From positions 124,001 to 188,000 of the forward strand of contig NZ_JALHRX010000005.1 of assembly GCF_023952475.1 (NCBI RefSeq): a DNA stretch of 64,000 bases, written 5' to 3'. Below the pieces are notes generated by a model. It saw nothing but the letters and a program-made list of their open reading frames with translations. It was not told the DNA's origin and made no database searches. The stretch's first letter is position 1; every line of letters begins with the position of its first letter. Position numbers and translations under genes: made by a program. Positions 29,507-37,069 of the stretch are shown here, piece by piece. The DNA is from Cupriavidus sp. WGlv3 (GTDB lineage: Bacteria; Pseudomonadota; Gammaproteobacteria; Burkholderiales; Burkholderiaceae).

Positions 29507-29755
29507 ATGAAGGCAACGATCCGCAAGATGGGCAACTCGCAAGGTGTCCTGATTCCCAAGGCAATCCTGGCACAGCTGGGTCTGGAGAATGAAGTGGAAA
29601 TGGAAATCGTGAATGACACGCTGGTGCTGTGCCGGCCCCGGCAGGCACCGCGCCAGGGCTGGGCCGAAGCCAGCCGGCAGATCGCCGCGGCCGGCGACGA
29701 TACCCTGGTGCTGGGCGAACTGCCCAACGCCGACGACGCGGAGCTGAAATGGTAG
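29507..29755 (+). CDS. mazE: MazE/PemI-type antitoxin (AbrB fold)
   Basis: An 82-residue antitoxin. The N-terminus RKMGNSQGVLIPKAILAQLGL is the swapped-hairpin AbrB DNA-binding domain, and the acidic C-terminus (LGELPNADDAELKW) would wrap the toxin. Its stop overlaps the toxin start by seven bases. A tiny ATG-started frame of five codons at 29492 ends in a TGA overlapping this start, and no good ribosome site is seen, so initiation may depend on coupling. MazE with MazF normally represses the pair's own promoter. Confidence 0.9.
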   Translation: MKATIRKMGNSQGVLIPKAILAQLGLENEVEMEIVNDTLVLCRPRQAPRQGWAEASRQIAAAGDDTLVLGELPNADDAELKW

Positions 29756-30069
29756 CGCGCGGCGACGTCTGGCTGGTCGCGCTCGATCCCACCGTCGGCA
29801 GCGAGATCGAGAAGACGCGCCCCTGCGTCATCCTGTCTCCGCCCGAGATGCACGACTACCTGCGCACGGTAACGGTAGCGCCGATGACCACCGGCAGCCG
29901 GCCGGCACCGTTTCGCATACCAGTGACCTTCCAGCGCAAGACCGGCCTGATCCTGCTGGACCAGCTGCGCACCGTCGACAAGTCGCGGCTGGTGAAGCGC
30001 GCGGGCGGCCTGAGCGACCGGACCGTGGCAGACACCTTGCGGACCTTGCGCGAAGTGTTTGCGGACTGA
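29749..30069 (+). CDS. mazF: MazF/PemK-type endoribonuclease toxin
   Basis: A 106-residue toxin of the CcdB/PemK fold. It begins VARGDVWLVALDPTVGSEI and continues EKTRPCVILSP, the family block with the catalytic arginine. T-V-A-P-M-T-T-G-S-R in the middle and LLDQLRTVDKSRL near the end are also typical. MazF cleaves single-stranded RNA at short sequence motifs. The start ATG lies within the last codons of the antitoxin gene. The pair looks intact, with no frameshift. Confidence 0.92.
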   Translation: MVARGDVWLVALDPTVGSEIEKTRPCVILSPPEMHDYLRTVTVAPMTTGSRPAPFRIPVTFQRKTGLILLDQLRTVDKSRLVKRAGGLSDRTVADTLRTLREVFAD

Positions 30070-30273
30070 GCCGCGGCGCCGGGGCATTTAATGCCGGCAG
30101 GCAGGCGCCGCCTGGCTTCATAAGCTTATGAAAAAGAAATAGACGCCAGAATCGTCTGCGGCGCGCCATTCGGACGCAATTGCGTTAATCTGTGCCCTCG
30201 CTCCGGACAGGCGATCCCTGCCCCGGCGATTGCCTCTCACTCGCCACATCACAACAAGATCTTCACCATTCCT

Positions 30274-31083
30274 ATGCGCACGTCTTTCATCAAGCGTCTG
30301 GCGGCAGCTGTGTCCGCCGTGGGTTTTATCGCCGCCGGCAGTGCCTCGGCCCAGGAACAGACCATCCGTGTCGGCACGGTCAGCGGACCGGACGCCGAAG
30401 TCTGGCAAGTGGTACAGAAAGTGGCCAAGCGCAATGGCCTGAACGTGAAGGTGGTCGAGTTCAACGACTACGTGCAGCCCAACGCCGCCCTCGACGCCGG
30501 CGACCTGGACGCCAACAGCTTCCAGCACCAGCCGTACCTCGACAGCCAGGTGAAGCAGCGCGGCTACAAGATGCAGAGCGTGGGCTACACCTATATCTCG
30601 CCGCTGGGCATCTACTCGAAGAACCTGAAGTCGCCCAAGGACCTGCCGCAGGGCGCCAAGGTGGCGGTGCCCAACGACCCGTCCAATGAAAACCGCGCGC
30701 TGCTGTTGCTGCAGGCGCAAGGCGTGATCAAGCTGAAGGCCGGCGCCGGCACCAACGGTTCCAATGCCACGCCGCTGGACGTGGCCGAGAACCCCAAGAA
30801 GCTGAAGCTCGTCGAACTGGACGCGGCCCAGCTGGCGCGCGCGCTGCCCGATGTCGGCGCCGCCGTGATCAACACCAACTACGCGCTTGCCGCCGGCCTG
30901 CAGCCGACCAGGAACGCGATCGCGCTGGAAGACATCCACAGCCCGTACGCCAACATCATCGTGGTGCGCACCCAGGACAAGGACAAGCCGTGGGTCAAGA
31001 AGCTGGTGGCCGCGTACCAGTCGGAAGACGTGCGCCAGTTCATGAAGGCGCAGTACAAGGGCGCGATGGTGCCGTCGTTCTGA
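30274..31083 (+). CDS. metQ: MetQ/NlpA-family substrate-binding protein
   Basis: A 269-residue binding protein of the NlpA lipoprotein family. The signal peptide ends SASAQEQ and has no lipobox cysteine, so the mature protein is predicted to be soluble in the periplasm. Family blocks are VEFNDYVQPNAALDAGDLDAN, then SFQHQPYLD and VAVPNDPSNENRALLLLQ. It normally delivers methionine to MetNI, but no metN or metI is adjacent. It is a single gene with about 200 bases upstream and the tRNA-Leu 116 bases downstream. Confidence 0.9.
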   Translation: MRTSFIKRLAAAVSAVGFIAAGSASAQEQTIRVGTVSGPDAEVWQVVQKVAKRNGLNVKVVEFNDYVQPNAALDAGDLDANSFQHQPYLDSQVKQRGYKMQSVGYTYISPLGIYSKNLKSPKDLPQGAKVAVPNDPSNENRALLLLQAQGVIKLKAGAGTNGSNATPLDVAENPKKLKLVELDAAQLARALPDVGAAVINTNYALAAGLQPTRNAIALEDIHSPYANIIVVRTQDKDKPWVKKLVAAYQSEDVRQFMKAQYKGAMVPSF

Positions 31084-31199
31084 TTGCCGGCGGGCGCCCC
31101 GACCACTGCTGAGCGCGGTGGCCAAAGTTTTTTCACACGGCGCCCGCGCAAGGGCTTGCAAATTCCGCCGCCTTCGGTAGAATTCGCGGCTCACCACCT

Positions 31200-31286
31200 G
31201 CCCAGGTGGCGGAATTGGTAGACGCACTAGGTTCAGGTCCTAGCGGTGGCAACACTGTGGAGGTTCGAGTCCTCTCCTGGGCACCA
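31200..31286 (+). tRNA. tRNA-Leu (anticodon CAG)
   Basis: An 87-base tRNA gene with encoded CCA. The acceptor stem is GCCCAGG paired with CCTGGGC, the D arm is GGCGGAATTGGTAGACGC, the anticodon loop reads TTCAGGT (CAG), a long class II variable arm follows, and the T arm includes GGTTCGAGTCC. It reads CUG codons, which are dominant in this GC-rich genome. A terminator follows at once. A copy of its last 21 bases lies 149 bp downstream. Confidence 0.97.
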
Positions 31287-31292
31287 CAATTC

Positions 31293-31321
31293 AAAAAGGT
31301 CTGCGCATGCAGGCCTTTTTT
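31293..31321 (+). terminator. intrinsic terminator of tRNA-Leu
   Basis: The stem AAGGTCTGC-GCAT-GCAGGCCTT (nine pairs, one G-U) is followed by a run of T, seven bases after the tRNA CCA end. Confidence 0.8.
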
Positions 31322-31337
31322 CTTTTCCGCCCAGGAA

Positions 31338-31395
31338 GAAAAGCGCTTGAGCGCTTTTCGTGAGGACGAGAAGGGCTGCGCTTGCAAGCGCAGCC
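31338..31395. repeat. two adjacent perfect palindromes downstream of tRNA-Leu
   Basis: First palindrome: arms GAAAAGCGCT and AGCGCTTTTC around TG (31338-31359). Second: a 22-base perfect palindrome centred on TTGCAA with outer GGCTGCGC/GCGCAGCC (31374-31395). Neither is followed by a T-run strong enough to call a terminator. They lie between the tRNA and the copy of its 3' tail. Confidence 0.7.
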
Positions 31396-31414
31396 GGGGT
31401 CGCGCATGCGTGAC

Positions 31415-31435
31415 CGAGTCCTCTCCTGGGCACCA
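31415..31435 (+). repeat. duplicated 3' end of tRNA-Leu (att-like tail)
   Basis: These 21 bases are identical to the last 21 bases of the tRNA gene at 31266-31286, from CGAGTCC of the T arm through CCTGGGCACCA. The rest of the tRNA is missing. Such tails are left when an integrase uses a tRNA 3' end as attachment site, or when a second tRNA copy decays. No integrase gene is nearby. Confidence 0.75.
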
Positions 31436-31446
31436 GAGTTTCAGGC

Positions 31447-31475
31447 AAAGGCCCGCACGGAAGTGCGGGCCTTTT
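31447..31475 (+). terminator. intrinsic terminator after the duplicated tRNA tail
   Basis: A perfect 12-pair stem (AAAGGCCCGCAC and GTGCGGGCCTTT around GGAA) is followed by T-rich sequence. It ends 12-40 bases after the tail copy, in the position a tRNA terminator would occupy. Confidence 0.75.
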
Positions 31476-31596
31476 GCTTTTTGCAGCGTCAAAACCTCTC
31501 TCTCCTCCGCCGCCGCGCTATTGATCGCATACAGTAGTTCCATCCACAGGCCGCGGCCCCGCCTCAGCCTGTTACGCGTCATAACGGAGAACTACC

Positions 31597-33153
31597 GTGG
31601 GCAAACTGCAAGAGCGTCGCCGTTTCCTGGGAGCCGCGCTTGGCGGCCTGCTGGTCCCGGCGCTGCCGGCGTGCGGCGGCGGCGACGACGAGCCGCCCAA
31701 GCCCACGCCGCCCGAGCCGGTTCCTCCGGCGCAGATCACCCAGGCCATCGCCCAGCTCGACCAGTTGGTTGCGGACCTGATGGCGAGCTCACGCGTACCC
31801 GGGATGGCGGTCGCGGTGGTGCGGGGCAACCAGACTGTTTACGCCAAGGGCTTCGGGCGCCGGCTGGTGACCGATCCCGCGCCGGTCGATGCCGACACCG
31901 TGTTCCAGCTGGCCTCGGTGTCGAAGTCCATCGGCGCCACCGTGGTCGCGCGCCAGGTCGGCCGCGGCGGCATCAGCTGGGATACCCCAGTGCGTACGCA
32001 CCTGCCCTGGTTCACGCTGGCCGATGCCGAGGTGTCGGCGGACGTCACCATCGGCGACCTCTACGCCCACCGCTCCGGCCTGCCGGACCACGCCGGCGAC
32101 CGTCTCGAGGACATGGGCTACGACCGCCAGCAAGTGCTGACGCGCCTGCGCTTCGTGCCGCTGCATCCGTTCCGCGCGGTCTACGCGTACACCAACTTCG
32201 GCATGACCGCCGCCGCCGAAGCGGTTGCCGTCGCCGCCGGCACCGACTGGGCCACGCTGTCGGAGCAGGCGCTGTACCAGCCGCTGGGCATGACGCGCAC
32301 CAGCTCGCGCTTTGCCGACTATGCCGCGCGCGACAACCGCGCGCTCGGCCACGTGCGGGTCAACGGCAACTGGGTGCAAGGCGCGGCGCGGATGCCCGAT
32401 GCGCAATCGGCTGCGGGCGGCGTCAGTGCGTCGGCCAACGACATGGCGAAATGGCTGGCGATGCTGCTCGCCAAAGGCGAGTTCAGCGGGCAGCGGGTGG
32501 TCGATGCCGCCGCGCTGGCGCCCGCGACAAGTCCGCAAATGCAGAGCAACCCGCCCGCCGGCGACCGCCCTGCCGGCTACTATGGCTATGGCTTCAATGT
32601 CGGCACGACCGAACTGGGCCTGACCTCGCTCAACCACTCGGGCGCGTTCGCCCTGGGCGCCGCGACCAGCTTCATGGCGGTGCCTGAGCTCGACCTGGCC
32701 ATCGTGACGCTGACCAACGCGCAGCCCATCGGCGTGCCGGAAACCCTGAGCGCCCAGTTCTTCGACCTGGCGCAATTCGGCGCCATCCGCCGCGACTGGG
32801 GCAAGCTCTACGGTGATGCGCTGGCACCGCTGCTGGAGCCGGAAGGCCGGCTGGTGGGGCAGCCGCGCCCGGCCAATCCGCTGTCCGCGCGCGCGCTGTC
32901 GACCTACACCGGCACCTATCGCAACGACTACTACGGTCCGCTGCAGGTCGCCGACCAGGGCGGCACGCTGGTGATGACGCTGGGCGCGACGCCGCTGGTG
33001 GTGCCGCTGAGCCACTGGGACGGCGATATCTTCACCTTCACGCTCGACAATGAAAACGCCATGCCGGGCACGATCTCGCGGGCCGCGTTTTCCAGCGACC
33101 GCGTCTGGCTGGAGTTCTACGACCACGAAGGCCTGGGCATGTTTGTGCGCTAG
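31597..33153 (+). CDS. secreted serine hydrolase, beta-lactamase (class C / AmpC-like) family
   Basis: A 518-residue exported protein. The N-terminus has a basic RRR stretch before a hydrophobic segment and a cysteine in PACGGG, so it is probably a lipoprotein or Tat-type export. A Pro-rich spacer (residues 30-46) precedes the beta-lactamase fold: catalytic S107-V-S-K110, then Y198-T-N200, and a late NHSGAF in the position of the KTG/HxG motif. The last 120 residues form a separate beta-rich lipocalin-like tail (TYTGTYRNDYYGPL) seen in DUF3471-type hydrolases. Likely an esterase or D-amino acid peptidase. The start is a GTG with GGAG upstream. It precedes the metallo-hydrolase lipoprotein gene. 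Confidence 0.88.
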   Translation: MGKLQERRRFLGAALGGLLVPALPACGGGDDEPPKPTPPEPVPPAQITQAIAQLDQLVADLMASSRVPGMAVAVVRGNQTVYAKGFGRRLVTDPAPVDADTVFQLASVSKSIGATVVARQVGRGGISWDTPVRTHLPWFTLADAEVSADVTIGDLYAHRSGLPDHAGDRLEDMGYDRQQVLTRLRFVPLHPFRAVYAYTNFGMTAAAEAVAVAAGTDWATLSEQALYQPLGMTRTSSRFADYAARDNRALGHVRVNGNWVQGAARMPDAQSAAGGVSASANDMAKWLAMLLAKGEFSGQRVVDAAALAPATSPQMQSNPPAGDRPAGYYGYGFNVGTTELGLTSLNHSGAFALGAATSFMAVPELDLAIVTLTNAQPIGVPETLSAQFFDLAQFGAIRRDWGKLYGDALAPLLEPEGRLVGQPRPANPLSARALSTYTGTYRNDYYGPLQVADQGGTLVMTLGATPLVVPLSHWDGDIFTFTLDNENAMPGTISRAAFSSDRVWLEFYDHEGLGMFVR

Positions 33154-33171
33154 CGGCCCGGGCTGCCTGAC

Positions 33172-33215
33172 GTATTGATCCGGTATTGATCCGGTACCGA
33201 TCCGGCATCGATCCC
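33172..33215. repeat. four tandem 11-bp repeats
   Basis: The unit GTATTGATCCG occurs twice exactly, then as GTACCGATCCG and GCATCGATCCC, end to end, just upstream of the metallo-hydrolase gene. Each contains a GATC core. It could be an operator array or a slippage tract. Confidence 0.65.
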
Positions 33216-33231
33216 TTCACGGAGGCACGAC

Positions 33232-34119
33232 ATGCTCAGACACCTTGCGCGGATTCCCGCCGCCCTCACCACGCTTGCCGCCCTCTCCGCCTTGCTCGGC
33301 GCCTGTGCCGCGCCGACGCCGCCGGCAGCCGCGCCGCGCCCGGTAGCGCCCGGCCAGCCCAGCGCGGGCAAGGCCGAAGTGCTGTGGCTGGGACAGGCCG
33401 CCACGCGCATCACCACGCCGGGCGGCAAGGTCATCGTGATCGACCCGTGGCTGACCAGCAATCCGAAGACTCCGCCCGGCTTCAAACAGCTGCCCGCGCT
33501 CGGCAAGGTCGACCTGATCCTGGTCACGCATGCCCACAACGACCATCTGGGCGATACCCCCGCGCTGGCCCGGCTGACCAACGCCCCGGTGTACAACGGC
33601 GGCGGCATGGGCCGGGCGCTGGTCAGCCTGGGCCTGGTGCCGGAGGCGCAGGTGCAGCGCTTCGGCAAGAGCGGCACGGTCATGCCGTTTGGCCCGGCGG
33701 GCCCGAAGATCACGGCGGTGCATGCGGAACACTCGTCGGAACTGGCGCTGAAGAATCCGGCCACCGGCAAGGACGAAACCCACTACGGCGGCGAGCCGGT
33801 GGGCTACATCATCGAACTGGAGAACGGCTTCCGCATCTGGCACATGGGCGATACCGGGCTGTTCGGCGACATGCGCCTGATCGGCGAGATCTACAAGCCG
33901 GATCTGGTGCTGATCCCGATCGGCGGGTATTCCACCATGGGACCGCAGGATGCCGCGATCGCCGTGCGCGACCTGATCCGGCCTCGCTTCGCAATACCGA
34001 TCCATTACCAGACCTCGCCGCAAGCCAGCGGTACGCCGGAGCAATTCAAGGCGGCACTGGGTACTGGTGCCGCGGCAACCGTGATCGTGCCGCAGCCGGG
34101 AGAGAAGGTCGACTTCTGA
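33232..34119 (+). CDS. metallo-beta-lactamase-fold hydrolase, lipoprotein (UlaG-like)
   Basis: A 295-residue protein with a lipoprotein signal ending LLGAC25. After a Pro/Ala spacer comes the MBL fold of the UPF0173/UlaG type: IDPWLTSNPK, metal ligands in H101-A-H-N-D-H106, VHAEHS, WHMGDTGLFGD and the late IPIHYQTSP. It should bind two metals and hydrolyse a lactone, phosphodiester or similar bond on the outer-membrane or periplasmic face. It is preceded by tandem 11-base repeats and the secreted serine hydrolase. The two could form one operon of exported hydrolases. Confidence 0.88.
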   Translation: MLRHLARIPAALTTLAALSALLGACAAPTPPAAAPRPVAPGQPSAGKAEVLWLGQAATRITTPGGKVIVIDPWLTSNPKTPPGFKQLPALGKVDLILVTHAHNDHLGDTPALARLTNAPVYNGGGMGRALVSLGLVPEAQVQRFGKSGTVMPFGPAGPKITAVHAEHSSELALKNPATGKDETHYGGEPVGYIIELENGFRIWHMGDTGLFGDMRLIGEIYKPDLVLIPIGGYSTMGPQDAAIAVRDLIRPRFAIPIHYQTSPQASGTPEQFKAALGTGAAATVIVPQPGEKVDF

Positions 34120-34128
34120 GCGCCGGCG

Positions 34129-35232
34129 TCAGCCGACGCGGTAGCGCCGGATCACTTCCGGGTCCGGGTCGAGGCCCAGGCCCGGGCCCGCGGGTAGCGC
34201 GATCATGCCGTCGCGCGGCACCACGGCATCGCCAAGCACTTGCGCGGCCATGTCGAAGTACCGCCATTCGATCATGGCCTCGGCATCGCCCAGCGCCGCG
34301 GTGGCATGCATGGCGGCCAGCAGCCCGGGGCCGTCGTAGAAGGTATGGACCATCACCTGCGCGTTGTGCGCCCTGGCCAGGGCAAAGACATCGCGCAGGG
34401 CGCTGATGCCGCCCATCTTGGCCGGGCTGGGCTGCACCACATCGACGGCACCGATGCCAAGCAGGTGCTCGAATTCCATCAGCGTGGTGGCATTCTCGCC
34501 GGCGGCGACCGGAATCGCGCATTGCCGGCGCAGCGCCGCGAGTCCGGCGTAGTTCTCGGGCGGCCACAGCGGCTCTTCCAGCCACCTTAGCGACAAGGGC
34601 TGCAGGGCGCGGGCCATGTCGATGGCCTGATGCAGCGTCCACGGGCAATTCGTATCCAGCGTGATCTCGATATCCGGGCCCGCGGCCGCGCGCGCGGCGC
34701 GGATCACGGCCAGGTCGACTTCGTGCAGCTTCAGACTGCGATAACCATCGGCGATGGCGCGCCTGACGTTGACCGCGATCGCTTCGGCATCGGCATAGCG
34801 GATCAGGCTGGCGTAGGCCGGCAGCTGCTCGCGCCGCGCGCCGCCGAGCAGCCGGTAAACGGGCAGCCCGGCCGCCTTGCCGCACAGGTCCCACAATGCG
34901 ATGTCGAGCGCCGACAGCCCGTAGAACAGCGGCCCGCTGCGCCCGAACACATGGAAGCTGCGCTGCAGGTCGAGGCCGATCGCATCGATCTGGCTCGCGT
35001 CACGGCCGATGCAGGCCGGCGCCAGCATCTGCTCGATCGCCGCCCTGGCCGCCGGAACGCCGACAAAGCCGAAGGTTTCGCCCCAGCCGACCAGGCCGTC
35101 ATCGGTGCTCACCTTGAGCAGCAGCGAATCGGCGGCCTGCATGCCAGCCCCGCCCCAGACCCCCGCGGCCGACACGCCGCCGACCGTGAACGGAATGCGC
35201 AGGGCGATGGCTTCGATGCTGGCGATCTTCAT
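34129..35232 (-). CDS. mandelate racemase/muconate-lactonizing (enolase superfamily) enzyme
   Basis: A 367-residue enolase-superfamily protein. Metal ligands are clear: TLDTNC (Asp), WLEEP (Glu) and AGENAT (Glu). The final-strand catalytic histidine lies in VHTFYDGPG. On the second barrel strand, where mandelate racemase has Lys-x-Lys, this protein reads SLKLHE, that is Lys-x-His. The reaction is expected to start with proton abstraction next to a carboxylate, such as sugar-acid dehydration. GGAAGGAG precedes the ATG. It diverges from the propeller lipoprotein and converges on the metallo-hydrolase gene. No transporter or partner enzyme is adjacent to reveal the substrate. Confidence 0.88.
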   Translation of the reverse strand: MKIASIEAIALRIPFTVGGVSAAGVWGGAGMQAADSLLLKVSTDDGLVGWGETFGFVGVPAARAAIEQMLAPACIGRDASQIDAIGLDLQRSFHVFGRSGPLFYGLSALDIALWDLCGKAAGLPVYRLLGGARREQLPAYASLIRYADAEAIAVNVRRAIADGYRSLKLHEVDLAVIRAARAAAGPDIEITLDTNCPWTLHQAIDMARALQPLSLRWLEEPLWPPENYAGLAALRRQCAIPVAAGENATTLMEFEHLLGIGAVDVVQPSPAKMGGISALRDVFALARAHNAQVMVHTFYDGPGLLAAMHATAALGDAEAMIEWRYFDMAAQVLGDAVVPRDGMIALPAGPGLGLDPDPEVIRRYRVG

Positions 35233-35525
35233 GGCGCGCTCCTTCCGGCCGCGGCCGGTCCGGTGACGCCGGCGCCCAGGCCGCAGGACTTCAATATAGG
35301 CCAGAAGCCGGGCCCGGCATGAGCGCGCGTCGCCGCCGCGCGTTGCGGCCACCCTGTGGAATCCCACAGGGTCGGCGCGCCACCCTGCCCGCCTTTCCCT
35401 ATTCTCGCCCGTGGCAATTCGCGCCAGCCCCAGGCGTCGCGTCCGCTGCGGCCTCCACGGCGCCGCCATGCCGGCCCCGGCCGCGAATTGATCGTTGAAG
35501 AACAAGATCCGAAAGGGAAGACTCA

Positions 35526-36971
35526 ATGCGTAAGACGATTTTGCTGATGGCGATTTGCGCGGCGCTGTCCGCGTGCGGCGGAGACGATAACAGCACGACA
35601 CCGCAACCCAACCCCGGCGACCCAGGCACCCCGGGTACCCCCGGAACGCCGGGCACGCCTGGCAACCCTGGCCCCGGCAATCCCGGCACGCCCGTGCCGG
35701 CGAGCTGGACCGATCCGGCGCCCTTTACCGAGGCCGGCGCGGGCACTGTCAACGTCGCCATCGATGCCGCGGGCAATGCCATCGCGGTCTGGATGCAGCT
35801 CGATGCGGGCACCGCCAACGAAAGCGTGCTGGCGAGCCGCTACCTGCCGGGTTCCGGCTGGAGCGCGCCGGTGGCACTGGAAAACGACGCCGCCGGCGCC
35901 ACCGACGGCCCGCAGATCGCGATGGATCGCGCCACCGGGCGCGCCATGGTGGTGTGGGCGCAGCTGACCAGCGCAGGCGCCTACGACATCTGGGCCAGGC
36001 CCTTCGACCCGGCCACAGGCTGGGGCACGCTGGCCCGTATCGAGGCCGGCGTCGGCCTCGCCGCGCAGCCGCAGGTCGGCATGGACGCCAGCGGCAACGC
36101 GATCGCGGTGTGGAGCCAGCGCGACGGCCAGTTCGGCCCGTTCAAGATCGTCGCGAACCGCTACACCGCCGCCAGCGGCTGGGGCACGGAATCGATGTTG
36201 GCGACGCCCAATGACGCCGGCATCCAGAACCTGCGCCCGCAGGTTGCCGTGGCCCCTTCGGGCGAGGCGATTGCCGTGTGGGAACTGACCGACCTCGCCA
36301 GCAACGGCATCTGGACCAGCCGCTTCAGCGGCGGCAGCTGGGACGCGCCCAGCGAACTGGTGCGCGACGACAGCATCGACCGCTCGCTCGGCTATCCCGC
36401 CATCGCCATGGACGGCAGCGGCAATGCCACGCTGGTATGGGGCCAATCCGATGTCGCCAACGGCACCGTGGCAAGCACGCTGTACGCCAGGCGCTTTACT
36501 TCGGCCTGGCAGAACCCCGTGGCGGTGGCGCCGCCGGTGGCCGAAGCCTTTATCAGCAAGGCGCGGCTGTCGGTCAATGCGCGCGGCGACGCCATGGTGG
36601 CCTGGGGCCGCAACGACAACACGCTGGTGGCCAGCGTGGCCCCGGCCAACGGCGCCTGGGGCACCGCGACCGTGCTGCTGAGTGCCAGCACGCGCACGCC
36701 CAGCCTGCCTACGATCGGCCTGGACGGCGCCGGCAACGGCTTCGTCGCCTGGACCCAGGAGCCCGAGGGCAGCAGCGTGGCCGACCTGTGGACCAACCGC
36801 TATGTCGCCGGCACCGGCTGGGGCACCGCCGCGCTGGGCGAGAGCTACGGCGACACCGCCGCGATTCCCGCGCTGGCGGTAAACGAGAAAGGCAATGCGG
36901 CGCTGGTCTGGAACCAGTGGAGCGACGCCGGCACCCGTATCGCGGGCCGCTACTACACGCCGGCCAACTGA
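35526..36971 (+). CDS. lipoprotein with Gly-Pro-rich stalk and eight-repeat beta-propeller-like domain
   Basis: A 481-residue exported lipoprotein (lipobox ALSAC17). Residues 28-60 are a collagen-like stalk of GTP, GNP and DPG units. From about residue 75 to the end there are eight repeats of 45-60 residues around the pattern P-x-(V/I/L)-(A/G)-(M/V/L)-D-x2-G-(N/D)-A-x-(A/V)-x-W-x-Q, for example PQVGMDASGNAIAVWSQ and PAIAMDGSGNATLVWGQ. This fits a seven- or eight-bladed propeller displayed from a membrane anchor. A terminator follows. Similar repeat lipoproteins are annotated as hypothetical; a binding role for surface ligands or glycans is a guess. Confidence 0.8.
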   Translation: MRKTILLMAICAALSACGGDDNSTTPQPNPGDPGTPGTPGTPGTPGNPGPGNPGTPVPASWTDPAPFTEAGAGTVNVAIDAAGNAIAVWMQLDAGTANESVLASRYLPGSGWSAPVALENDAAGATDGPQIAMDRATGRAMVVWAQLTSAGAYDIWARPFDPATGWGTLARIEAGVGLAAQPQVGMDASGNAIAVWSQRDGQFGPFKIVANRYTAASGWGTESMLATPNDAGIQNLRPQVAVAPSGEAIAVWELTDLASNGIWTSRFSGGSWDAPSELVRDDSIDRSLGYPAIAMDGSGNATLVWGQSDVANGTVASTLYARRFTSAWQNPVAVAPPVAEAFISKARLSVNARGDAMVAWGRNDNTLVASVAPANGAWGTATVLLSASTRTPSLPTIGLDGAGNGFVAWTQEPEGSSVADLWTNRYVAGTGWGTAALGESYGDTAAIPALAVNEKGNAALVWNQWSDAGTRIAGRYYTPAN

Positions 36972-36994
36972 CGCGCGGTTGTCGCGCTGACTGC

Positions 36995-37026
36995 AAGCCC
37001 CGGGGCAAGGTGTTGCCCCGGGGCTT
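36995..37026. terminator. strong GC hairpin between convergent genes
   Basis: A perfect 13-pair inverted repeat (AAGCCCCGGGGCA and its complement) with loop AGGTGT lies between the propeller lipoprotein and the LuxR gene. The flanking A/T tracts are short, so termination is likely but not certain. Confidence 0.6.
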
Positions 37027-37069
37027 CTCCGCGTTAACGGCCGGCCGCCCGGTGAAAGCCGCATCGGCG

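Noticed and set aside
31206-31599. Open frame running through the tRNA-Leu gene
   Set aside because: Its N-terminus is the translation of the tRNA itself, a common misannotation; it continues through terminators.
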